Positions 1 through 6,941 of a stretch of 17,546 nucleotides of DNA are shown one piece after another. Position 1 is the first letter of the stretch. Every line of letters begins with the position of its first letter. The stretch comes from Mansonella perstans. Taxonomy: Eukaryota > Nematoda > Chromadorea > Rhabditida > Onchocercidae. The stretch is taken from assembly GCA_037074765.1 (NCBI GenBank), contig JBAMDO010000565.1, positions 1-17,546 on the forward strand, given 5' to 3'. The notes under the pieces are model-generated. The model saw only the letters and a program-made list of their open reading frames with translations. It was not told the DNA's origin and ran no database searches. The translations under genes were made by a program, and so were the position numbers.

Positions 1-320
1 CGCAAGTTTATGCAGAGTGCTTTTTTACATAAGAAATGTGATATTTTGAAATTTTGCAGCATACATATTATATTTATATATGCACTTATAAACACGCAAC
101 AGATACACACATATTGTATACATATATACATATACAAACAGAAACGTTCAGTTTATACTCATAAGCTTATGCACACTTTTATTTTACGTAAGAAACATGA
201 TATTTTGGAGATTGTATATCATAAGTACATCTATCTGTGTATACATGCACTTATAAAAACACAATAGATATTGTATACATATATATACATACGCACAAAA
301 ACGTTCGGTTTATATTTATT
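1..320. repeat. AT-rich tandem duplication, about 158-bp period, two copies
   Basis: Two diverged copies of one segment lie head to tail. The first runs from the window edge to about 163 and the second from about 164 to 320. Matching landmarks are TTATGCA near 9 and 168, AAGAAA..TGATATTTTG near 31 and 190, TGCACTTATAAA near 80 and 245, and AACGTTC..GTTTATA near 142 and 299. Open reading across it is low-complexity, rich in His, Ile and Tyr, and interrupted. I see no gene. Confidence 0.7.
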
Positions 321-766
321 TCACAGGATTCTTTTTAAAAATTCAGACAGTTTGTTAACCGCTTAAACAGACTGTTTTTAATGAATTCCATAAATTCCTC
401 GAAAAATAATCAATGTACAATAACTTGAACGTGCTGCTTTTTATGAAATCCGCTAGATTCCCCCAAACAGTGCTCAAGCTACACTTACTTTAATCTGCTT
501 TTTAAAAGATTTTCACAGGATTCTTTCTAAAAATTGAAACAGTTTGGTAACAGCATAAACTGGCTGTTTTTAATGAAATCCCCTAGATTTTATCTGAAAA
601 AAAACAAAATACAACTACTTGAAGGTACTGTTTTTAATGAATTCCCCTAGATTCCTCGATAATGAAATCCACTAGATTCCTGCAAACAGTGCTCAAGCTA
701 CACCTACTTCAATGTGCTTTTTAACGCGCTGTTTCAAAATGACTCTTCCAAACAATCTTCAACCTA
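320..766 (+). repeat. Degenerate 64-bp minisatellite, block 1
   Basis: This gene-free stretch is made of decayed copies of a unit with the landmarks CGTGCTGTTTTAAATGAAAT, AGATTCTTCCAAACA and TTCAACCTATATA. A higher-order period of about 190 bp (three units) is visible: the segments starting TTTCACAGGATTCTTT at about 320 and 511 continue alike for more than 60 bp. The block ends where readable Pao gag begins at about 767. Related blocks lie at 2685-2758, 3600-3942 and 16326-16510. Confidence 0.7.
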
Positions 767-1546
767 TATACAATGGCGACAGTTTTGGAGCAGCTTCAAT
801 GCAGCAATTCATTCATAAACAATTCCGGAAATTCAAAAACTAAATTACTTGCATTCGTGTCTGAAAGGTAATACATTACAAGCCGTTACAGGATACGATA
901 TAGCACCGGAAAACTACAAAGTGATTAGGAAATTACTCAAAGAAAAATACGGCGACCCTTCGACAATATCGACACTACTGTATAATGAATTCCAGTTCAT
1001 CAAAAGAAATGAAAAGGATTGGATTACAACCGTCGAGAACATCGAACGAGTCTGCGCCAAGTGGAAGCTTCAGGAGAAAACCTGGAGCATTCAAGCATTG
1101 AAACTTCAATAGAAAGCAAGCTGCCATCTTGGATTCTGGAGAAAGTATATACTCAGAAAACAGAAGACATGCCTTGGTCAATTTCAAAATTAAGAAATTT
1201 CTTGTTAAAACTGGCTAAGGTGGATCAACAAGTAAAAAATAGTCAGAGTTCATTCACCCGTGCTGAAAATAAACTTACAATTATCAAATCTGAACAAAAG
1301 CGAAAATACGACTCAGGACGAACCTCAGCATTGTCAACAAAACGAACTAATTAAAATTCCCAACAATCTACAGTAACTAAAAAGAGACCGTGCATATTTT
1401 GCACTGGAGACTACTGGGATAGCGATTGCGACATCTATCCTACTGCTAAAACTCGAATAAATCGCCTCAAGATACTGAAGAAATGTATAGTTTGTTTTAA
1501 AAACAGTCATAAGGGAGAAAAATGTAAAGTGAAAAAGCAATGCTTC
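767..1546 (+). pseudogene. Pao/BEL gag, copy A, 5' part (broken)
   Basis: The plus strand reads as the middle and end of a Pao-type Gag. It starts around the WRQFWSSFNAAIHS segment at about 769, continues through CLKGNTLQAVTGYDIAPENY (849 onward) and a LPSWILEKVY helix region, and enters the zinc-knuckle domain at about 1390. The N-terminal part of Gag is missing, replaced by minisatellite. Damage includes a TAA at about 817 (in place of a likely CAA), a frameshift near 1045-1055, and a TAA at about 1351 where the minus-strand copy at 8771-9656 keeps CAA. The first knuckle has lost its His (CIFCTGDYWDSDC against DHWDRDC in the other copy). The second, CIVCFKNSHKGEKC, is intact CCHC. The frame is cut inside the third knuckle by LTR1. 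In life Gag would package element RNA into particles; this copy cannot. Confidence 0.85.
1542..1546 (+). repeat. Target-site duplication of LTR1, left copy (GCTTC)
   Basis: GCTTC immediately precedes the TG start of LTR1 and is repeated at 2169-2173 immediately after its CA end. The uninterrupted minus-strand copy near 8940 has GCTTC only once in this place, which shows the pre-insertion state. Five bp is the usual duplication length for BEL/Pao integration. Confidence 0.9.
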
Positions 1547-2168
1547 TGTCGGGAAAGTTTTTTGTTACGTGGCACAATCGAATCTCAAACTTGGGTAGTT
1601 AAACTGTTGCGTTGAGTTGAGTTGCGTTGACATCTCAAACTTGGATAATTAAACCTTTTATTAGAATAATTGGATAAGGCGAGATTAATGTAACAATTAT
1701 GTAGAACGCGTATTTAATGGTAACATTAACATATAATAAAGCGGTAACGATGAGGAGAATAGAACCAGTAGCCGTGGATGTGAACAAATCCCAAAAATGG
1801 TCCTTTTGGGATGATTGAGAGTTTATATACTGAGTATTGTAGGCGGAGGAAACTTGTATTAGTGAGTTGAGTTATAAGAAACTAAAGATCATAAAAAATG
1901 AAATCCTTTGTACAGATAAGCTTGGTTGAGAAGGTACAATATATTGCATGTAAGCATAAGCATCAAACAAAGGATTTCGACGCAGTTACAGAATGGTTTT
2001 GGTTAATAAGATGTTATAATTGCAGCTGCCTCTTTGTTAGTTTATGGTAGGAAAGAGTTTGACAGCTTATAATTGGAACAAAGAGATTGAGCATTACGAA
2101 ATTAATTAGGTGGCTCATAAAAGCCGTTAATATAATCAGATTTAAACCCTATTGGGAATTTCGCGACA
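1547..2168 (-). mobile_element. Solo LTR of a Pao/BEL element (LTR1, 622 bp)
   Basis: The segment begins TGTCGGGAAAG and ends TTTCGCGACA, the TG..CA termini of an LTR, and is bounded by the 5-bp duplication GCTTC. It contains no internal coding sequence, so it is best read as a solo LTR left by LTR-LTR recombination. Orientation is minus, judged by homology to LTR3, which lies downstream of a minus-strand integrase. In that orientation it runs from TGTCGCGAAATTCC, through a TATA-like stretch (1822-1829) and an AATAAAA near 1660, to an end containing two copies of a TTTAAYTAYCCAAGTTTGAG block (1582 and 1632 on the plus strand). No gene is expected in this stretch. Confidence 0.88.
1822..1829 (-). 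promoter_or_regulatory. Putative TATA box of LTR1
   Basis: TATATAAA on the minus strand sits in the middle of LTR1. A comparable TATA-like stretch occurs at a similar place in LTR2 (3213-3221), LTR3 (4140-4147) and LTR4 (6569-6576). Conservation in four diverged LTRs supports a promoter role; activity is inferred only. Confidence 0.5.
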
Positions 2169-2370
2169 GCTTCTACTGTAAAGCTTCGCATAACAGTGCC
2201 ATGTGTGGGAAAAGAGGTATATCCACCTCACAAGAGGAGTGTTCGACACAAGTGAAGGAGTGTTCGGCATCACTCTACAATTCAATATCTACGACTCAAA
2301 ACGACACAAAAAGGGGAACTCTACTTTTATGTAAAAAGATAAAGGTCTTTAATCCGTCGCAACCCCAATG
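2169..2370 (+). pseudogene. Pao/BEL gag, copy A, 3' part after LTR1
   Basis: Gag resumes after LTR1 with the other half of the third zinc knuckle, CFYCKASHNSAMC, then a Ser/Thr/Gln-rich tail ending at NPSQPQ and a TGA at 2369-2371. A 21-bp duplication is present here (two copies of a GAGTGTTCG-containing unit at about 2236-2268) that is single in the minus-strand copy. The TGA and a following in-frame TAA separate this region from the protease, and the same two stops occur at the same place in the minus-strand copy. Confidence 0.85.
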
Positions 2371-2650
2371 ACAATAAAAAGCCCTAGCATTATTTGATAT
2401 AGGGTCACAACTGTCCTTTATCTCCAAGAAATTATCTCATCAATTGAGATTAACTGAGTCGGAGAAACAAAATATAACGATAGCTGCATTTGGTAAGAAG
2501 AAACCAATACAGTGTTCCACTTCCTGTGCGGAACTGAAGGTGCGAACTGAAGACAACGAGGTTATATCTTTCTGCGCTAATGTAGTCGAATACTTAACAA
2601 ACGAACTACAGGTAGTAGACATACCAAAAGAATTTCAATTCGATGATATA
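2371..2650 (+). pseudogene. Pao/BEL aspartic protease (DUF1758-like), copy A, truncated
   Basis: The reading frame KALALFDIGSQLSFISK (about 2377-2430) is the active-site loop of a retropepsin of the Pao type, followed by LRLTESEKQNITIAAFGKKK and a protease body to about 2648. In an active protease the loop reads DTG or DSG around the catalytic Asp. Here it is DIG (codon ATA). The same substitution is present in copy D, so it predates the separation of the two copies. Copy A stops at FQFDD and runs into the (TA)n tract, so the C-terminal half of the protease and all of pol are missing. The role in an intact element is cleavage of the Gag-Pol polyprotein. An open frame from 2444 to 2752 is partly retrotransposon and partly simple repeat, so it is not a gene. 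Confidence 0.85.
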
Positions 2651-2653
2651 AGG

Positions 2654-2654
<1 letters not shown>

Positions 2655-2684
<30 letters not shown>
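2655..2684. repeat. (TA)n microsatellite
   Basis: About 14 perfect TA dinucleotides lie exactly where the protease frame of copy A ends and the 64-bp minisatellite resumes. It may mark the truncation breakpoint. Confidence 0.95.
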
Positions 2685-2686
<2 letters not shown>

Positions 2687-2758
2687 GAACGTGTCGTTTT
2701 AAATGAAATCCACAACATTCTTCCAAATAACGTTCAACGTATATATAAGTAAACGTGC
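2685..2758 (+). repeat. 64-bp minisatellite, block 2 (left of LTR2)
   Basis: One full unit runs from the ACGTG at about 2690 to the next ACGTG at 2754, a spacing of 64 bp, with the landmarks GTTTTAAATGAAATCC and ATTCTTCCAAATAAC. It is continuous with the block at 3600-3942 once LTR2 is removed. Confidence 0.8.
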
Positions 2759-3599
2759 TGTCGTCGAAGTTTTTGTGAGGGGTCAATTGATGGTCAGTGT
2801 TTCCTAAAGTTTGTTTAGGACTTGTGTTGGTGGTACACTTAATTGTGTATATGTAGTGGAGAATGCTGATTTGTTTGTGATAACCTCAAACTCGGTTATT
2901 AAACGTTGTGTTGAGTTATCTGCTTGAATTGTGGGATAACCTCAAACTTGGTTGTTTAGACTGTTGCTTGAGTTATCTACGTAGAATCGATTGAATGATT
3001 TGTGTGGATTTGAGTTGGATTGTTATCGCACCTCAAACTTGGGTAATTAAACCTTTTATTAAATAACATTAACAACACGAATTACAATTATATTACACGA
3101 AAACGCGAAGTAAAATCATATAATAAAAGTAGATGTAAAAAAGGGGGGAACTGGTGTAGATACCAGTCAGTATAATTGTTGAGTGTATTAACCCATGTTG
3201 AAGGTTTAACAGTTTATATATGAGGAGAAGAGGAGGTGGAGACTAATTAGGTTTAAAGATCATGATGATAGTAGAGGAGTTACATTTGATAAGGAGAAGC
3301 TTTGATTCCTGCTGACCGGAAGTGAAGAAAGCCTGTATGTTGCTTGTAAGATGCGACAGCTGGTAAATGAAAAGGAAGATGAGGTGTAGCTTACAACGGT
3401 CCAAAGATCATAATGAGTGTAGTGAGATGACAGTTGATAGGGGTAAGAAGTTGGAATAATTAATGATGTTAAAATAATGGACCAAAAATCATAGTGAATG
3501 TAAGTTAACCAATTGATTGATGGGATAGCTGTCATTTATAGAATTCATTCCCCATCGATTAAGATTAGGTTTATTTTATAATTCGCTAATTTCGCGACA
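2759..3599 (-). mobile_element. Solo LTR of a Pao/BEL element (LTR2, 841 bp)
   Basis: The termini are TGTCGTCGAAG and TTTCGCGACA. It is flanked by a perfect 5-bp duplication CGTGC (2754-2758 and 3600-3604) and inserted into a minisatellite unit. There is no internal coding region, so this is a solo LTR. In minus orientation it carries a TATA-like stretch at 3213-3221 and an AATAAAA at about 3054-3060. It also has three copies of the CCAAGTTTGAGGT-type block (plus-strand starts 2883, 2939, 3030), one more than LTR1, which helps explain its greater length. An open frame on the minus strand at 3260-3535 encodes a low-complexity Ser/Thr/Tyr-rich peptide and is probably chance. Confidence 0.88.
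3213..3221 (-). promoter_or_regulatory. Putative TATA box of LTR2
   Basis: ATATATAAA on the minus strand is followed by CTGTTAAAC, comparable with TATATATAGACAGTC in LTR3 and TATAAATAGACTGTCAAAC in LTR4. The conserved position supports an LTR promoter. Confidence 0.5.
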
Positions 3600-3942
3600 C
3601 GTGCTGTTTTAAATGAAAAGTTCTAGATTCTTCCAAACAGTATTCAACCTATACGTACGTATTTGAACGTACTGTTTTAAATGAAATCCACAAGATTCTT
3701 CCAAACAATGTTCAACCTATATATACTTGAACGAGCTGCTTCACATTAAACCTTCCAGATTCTTCCAAATAATCTTCAACGTGTATAAAAGTCAACGTAC
3801 TGTTTCAAATGAAATGTTCTAGGTCTTCCAGGCAGTATTATACCTCTATATTTTTGAACGTACTGTTTTAAATGAAATCCGCAAGATTCTTCCAAATAAC
3901 GTTCAACGTATATATAAGCGAACATGCTGTTTTAAATGAAGT
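3600..3942 (+). repeat. 64-bp minisatellite, block 2 (right of LTR2)
   Basis: Successive unit starts (CGTGCTG, CGTACTG, CGAGCTG, CGTACTG, CGTACTG, CATGCTG) fall at 3600, 3668, 3732, 3796, 3859 and 3923, spacings of 63-68 bp. Units share TTTTAAATGAAA, AGATTCTTCCAAA and TTCAACCTATATATA. The last unit is cut at 3942 by LTR3. Confidence 0.88.
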
Positions 3943-4589
3943 TGTCGTGAATTTCTTGTGAGAGGTCAACATCTGCCAATAGTTTTCCAGCGGGTTTGTC
4001 AGGGAGCTTTGTATTGAGTTGAATTGATCGTTTGCGGAAATACCTCGGATAATAAGCCTTTATTTGAACGTACTGACGGATCACTGAGTATGAGATTGTA
4101 CAATGTACGAAAAGGGAAGTAGTTTGTGAATCGACTGTCTATATATAGTCGTAGGAGAGGCGGGATTAAAGCTTAAGACGAAGGTCGTAAGGTCACAATG
4201 AGAAGTTAGGTTAATTATGGTTGAGAATAGATGATTTACAACAGTAGAAGCAACGTGATAGATACATACGTTTACACTGGGTGAAGCGGGAGAATTAATT
4301 GATTAAGACAAAGACAATTAAGACAATTTATATGGTAATATAGCGCCGCAGCCGCTGTATTGTTAACTTACTGTAGGAGAGAAGTTTGAAATTACAATAC
4401 AAAACCTTTGTTGTAGATAGATATCTTAACCTATTGCTATAAAAAGGATGTAAATTTACATATCAATAAAGAACATGCAGATAAATCTAAAAATGTGACT
4501 TTAGTTAAATTCCTTACAATGTTATTAACATTTATTTTCAATTTAATTTATTGAGTTATTGGAAGTTTCGAGTTATGAAATTCGCGACA
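3943..4589 (-). mobile_element. 3' LTR of the minus-strand Pao element (LTR3, 647 bp)
   Basis: On the minus strand it starts TGTCGCGAATTTC directly after a GGGAG-ending tract (4590-4600) and ends AATTCACGACA. It lies about 90 bp downstream of the end of the integrase/DUF5641 region, the expected place for a 3' LTR. There is no 5-bp duplication across it (GAAGT on one side, CTCCC on the other), which fits a 3' LTR whose partner copy lies beyond the truncated 5' end. It has a TATA-like stretch at 4140-4147. The last part of the U5 side resembles LTR2 more than LTR1. Confidence 0.82.
4140..4147 (-). promoter_or_regulatory. Putative TATA box of LTR3
   Basis: TATATATA preceded on the minus strand by a pyrimidine-rich CCCGCCTCTCCTACGAC stretch and followed by GACAGTC. 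Equivalent elements are seen in the other three LTRs. Confidence 0.5.
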
Positions 4590-4678
4590 CTCCCAAAGGG
4601 AGGAGAGAGAAGAAGTTAGAATGTGGATTGAGGATGGACCTAGCTTTTTTATCGCTATGTGCTGTTGTTGATCTTCTA
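4590..4678 (-). other. Untranslated stretch between DUF5641-like tail and 3' LTR
   Basis: About 90 bp separate the C-terminal stop of pol from LTR3. It ends, on the minus strand, with CCTTTGGGAG directly abutting the LTR. This is the expected position of the polypurine tract that primes plus-strand DNA synthesis, although the purine run here is short. No coding potential is visible, so there is no env-like gene. Confidence 0.5.
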
Positions 4679-5214
4679 TCACATTCCATCGGTTGATACA
4701 GCTGTCGTTTGTATTACGCGATTTTTTGTGGCACTTCTAGTTCGTCGCGCGATGGGTTCCTCATCCTCGTTTTCATGCACTGGTTTCTCTGACACTGGTG
4801 ATTGACTTCTTGAGTGTTCTTGAGATTGACTCAAGATTGACTTCTCATCGTCAACTTCCAGCGGATATAAAACATTTACTGGTCTCATAAGAAGTTTTCC
4901 ATTTGACATTTCTAAGACAGCACTTCTAGCCTTCCCATCCTTACCTTCCTTTATTTCCTTGATCCTAGCTAGCTTCCACATACCGCGTGGAACACCAGGT
5001 CCGTTGACTAGCACGATCTCTTCCTTCCTTGGAGTTCTTTTCTGTGCTCCCTTGGGTGAGGCAATTTCCCTTTGTGTGCATTCTCGGAGGCTTGCTAAAT
5101 ATTCGGTTCTCCAAATTTCGCGAATTTTAAGAGTGTTTTCCCAATATTTGACGAGTTTCTCTAGTATATAATCTGTGAGGGTTAAATTCTTGCATGTCTC
5201 CATCTTTAATCATA
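4679..5214 (-). pseudogene. Pao integrase C-terminal region, DUF5641-like
   Basis: The minus strand reads YWENTLKIREIWRTEYLASL, TQREIASPKGAQKRTPRKEE, VPRGMWKLARIKEIKEGKDG and NGKLLMRPVNVLYPLEVDDE. These are typical of the conserved C-terminal module that follows the integrase core in Pao polyproteins. An acidic, Ser-rich tail and a basic RRTRSATKNR segment close the frame at a stop near 4679. This is the longest intact piece of the element (174 codons from a chance ATG at 5203). It is joined by a frameshift to the residual integrase end NASFHLPMIKDGD upstream (about 5210-5245). Confidence 0.85.
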
Positions 5215-5797
5215 GGTAGATGGAATGAAGCATTAGGTAGAATAAAATCAATGGACATATAATGACATAGTCTTCAATATTGGCGTAAGTCAATTGAGCG
5301 GTATTGTCACTTAGGATTAAATCGGGATACCCACGTCTTGCAACGAATCTCCGAATTGCATGCAAGAAAGTTTCTGCGGACTGGTCTTCTGCTAATTCGA
5401 GATGTATGGCCCTGGTCGTAAAGCATGTGAATAATATCACCCACCTTTTTGTTGACGCACTACCATCTTTGACTATAATAGGGCCAAAATAATCCACGCC
5501 GACGTGTGCAAAGGCCTGAATCGGTTGACACGATTTCCGGTAGGCTTGTCATTGATGGTAATTTGAACGATCTGGAGTTCCAACGTTTACAGACTCGACT
5601 GTTTATTAATCGTTTAATTTCAGCTCTGCCTTTAGGAATTCAGAATCTACTCCTCAATTCTGAAAGTGTATGTAAGATGCCTGCATGGCATAGTTTTTCA
5701 TGTTGTTGTAGTATAAGGAGTTCCGTATTGGATTGTGTCGAGGGAATCCCATTGTGGCCAGCTAGTTTCTTCTTGTACTAGCCATGAGGAACCACGC
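5215..5797 (-). pseudogene. Pao integrase, zinc-binding and core, internally deleted
   Basis: On the minus strand SSWLVQEETSWPQW (about 5745-5790) leads into an HHCC-like segment HEKLCHAGILHTLSELR (about 5660-5710). Next come CKRWNSRSFKLP, then DYFGPIIVKDG (first catalytic Asp, about 5490), WVILFTCFTTRAIHLELAED, and GYPDLILSDNTAQL (second Asp, about 5315). The sequence then jumps at about 5288 directly to LTYANIEDYVIICP, which normally lies after the catalytic Glu. Roughly 80-100 codons including the Glu of the D,D-35-E triad are missing. At least two frameshifts (near 5510 and 5700) and a stop in the KYW-like position (about 5637) are present. The first Cys of the CxxC pair also appears replaced. 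It cannot be an active integrase. Confidence 0.82.
5793..5797. repeat. Possible imperfect target-site duplication, left copy (CACGC)
   Basis: CACGC here and CATGC at 6942-6946 flank the nested plus-strand remnant. They differ by one CpG-to-TpG type change. The pol frame on the minus strand would be restored approximately as a WHGSSWL-like segment across the join. This is suggestive but imperfect. Confidence 0.45.
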
Positions 5798-6341
5798 TCG
5801 AAACAGCCTTTCGAAAAGAAAAATTTTAGATAATATGGAAAAGGAATTAATTAAGCCTTCACCTATTTATCATTCTACAATAAATTTACCACAATTACCA
5901 TTACCCACTTTTAGTGGGGATATTAAATTATGGAGAGAATTTTGGAATAGGTTCAATACAGCTATAAATCTGCAGCAAATCCCAATCATTCAAAAGCTTA
6001 TTTATTTGATCTCCTGTTTAAAAGGAGAAGCATTAGAGACTATTAGAGGGTTCGATGTAGCGCCGGAAAATTATGAAATAATAAAACAGATCTTAATCGA
6101 TAAATATGGCAATCCCGCTACTATCAAGAAATTATTATATAACGAATTCTACTCCATCCAACGAAACGACAAAGAATGGAAGGTAAGAATCGAAGTAATG
6201 GAAAAAATCCTTCGACAATTAGAAGCATTGGGCAAGAATTTGGAACACACCAGCATTGAAACCACAATTGAAAACAAATTACCACCATGGATCTTGGACA
6301 AAGTATATCAAATGAAAGAAGAAGAGGAGAAGTGGACAGTA
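5798..6341 (+). pseudogene. Pao/BEL gag fragment, nested copy C
   Basis: This is the best-preserved Gag piece in the window, uninterrupted for about 180 codons. It reads LPQLPLPTFSGDIKLWREFW (about 5890-5950), NRFNTAINLQQIPIIQKLIY, CLKGEALETIRGFDVAPENY, KKLLYNEFYSIQRND and ENKLPPWILDKVYQ, and breaks at EEEKWTV (about 6338). It is the DUF1759-like capsid region; both the N-terminus and the zinc knuckles are missing. It differs clearly from copies A and D (for example LETIRGFDVAPENYEIIKQ against LQAVTGYDIAPENYKVIRK), so it comes from a different subfamily. The ATG at 5784 lies in the flanking pol sequence and is not the true start. It is followed directly by LTR4 in the same orientation. Confidence 0.85.
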
Positions 6342-6568
6342 AGTCGCGAAACTTGTACCGCGAATTTCAATAAGTAAATAAATATAATTAATTTTATAAT
6401 GTAAGATTAATTTTCTTATTTTTGTAGTCTTACATCCAAAAATTCAAGCCGTAGATAAATAATAAGGTCATTATTTGACCTTATGATCTCCCCATAACAT
6501 CATTATTTTATCCTTTATTATTTCACATTATGATCAACTCATCACGTCTTTGACTCCCCTCCTAATAC

Positions 6569-6576
6569 TATAAATA
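6569..6576 (+). promoter_or_regulatory. Putative TATA box of LTR4
   Basis: TATAAATA followed by GACTGTCAAAC. It is a good TATA consensus and aligns with TATA-like stretches in LTR1-3. Confidence 0.55.
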
Positions 6577-6766
6577 GACTGTCAAACTTCCATTATAACG
6601 GTTTTTTCTTCATGGCAATGTTCATCAATCTCATCATCCAGTTCTTTTATATTTTTTATATTTATATATGTTTTTCGCGTTTATTAATGTTTCTAATTAT
6701 ATTCGCGTGCGTTCGTTAATAATTGTAATAAATGGTTTAATTACCCAAATTGAGATTGAGACTGCG

Positions 6767-6930
6767 CATTCAATTCAACCCGTTCTCTCTATCACAACTC
6801 ATCACAACATTCAATTCAACCCGTTCTCTCTACCACAACTCATCACAACATTCAATTCAACCCGTTCTCTCTACCACAACTCATCATAACATTCAATTCA
6901 ACCCGTTCACTCTACCACAACTCATCACAA
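6767..6930 (+). repeat. 41-bp tandem repeat, four copies, inside LTR4
   Basis: Four head-to-tail units start at 6767, 6808, 6849 and 6890, each CATTCAATTCAACCCGTTC followed by WCTCTAYCACAACTCATCAYAA. They differ at only one or two positions each, so the amplification is recent compared with the decay of the surrounding LTR. Repeated peptides in the forward frames (such as TTHHNIQFNP) are by-products, not a gene. Confidence 0.95.
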
Positions 6931-6941
6931 CTTTCACAACA

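Larger units (their letters stand above)
6342..6941 (+). mobile_element. Pao/BEL LTR in plus orientation (LTR4, about 600 bp)
   Basis: It begins AGTCGCGAAAC (TG changed to AG; an alternative start is TGTACCGCGAATTTC at 6354) and ends ACTTTCACAACA. Homology to the other LTRs is clear in three places: CGCGAATTTC at the start, the TATAAATAGACTGTCAAAC core at 6569, and AATAAATGGTTTAATTACCC followed by AATTGAGAT near 6726-6755. This order fits the plus orientation, the same as the gag fragment that precedes it, so the pair is probably an internally deleted element with its 3' LTR. Its U5 end has been expanded by a 41-bp tandem repeat. Confidence 0.78.

Noticed and set aside
10..267. 85-codon frame at the left edge
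   Set aside because: It spans both copies of an AT-rich tandem duplication and has biased, low-complexity composition; no support as a gene.
849..1112. A genuine gene start at the ATG at 849
   Set aside because: Gag homology extends upstream to about 767 in the same frame beyond a stop, so this ATG is internal (in a CLKG context) and the frame is a truncated pseudogene.
3260..3535. 91-codon minus-strand open frame in LTR2
   Set aside because: It is low-complexity, lies within an LTR, has no counterpart in LTR1 or LTR3, and has no recognisable domain.
3938..4594. LTR3 as a third solo LTR
   Set aside because: The flanking 5-mers GAAGT and CTCCC do not match, and it directly follows the integrase end in the correct orientation, so a 3' LTR of the large element fits better.
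4590..4678. An env-like gene after integrase, as in errantivirus-like elements
   Set aside because: Only about 90 bp lie between the C-terminal tail of pol and the 3' LTR, too short for any envelope gene.
4959..5171. Plus-strand frame opposite the DUF5641-like region
   Set aside because: Antisense to a clearly recognisable conserved Pao module.
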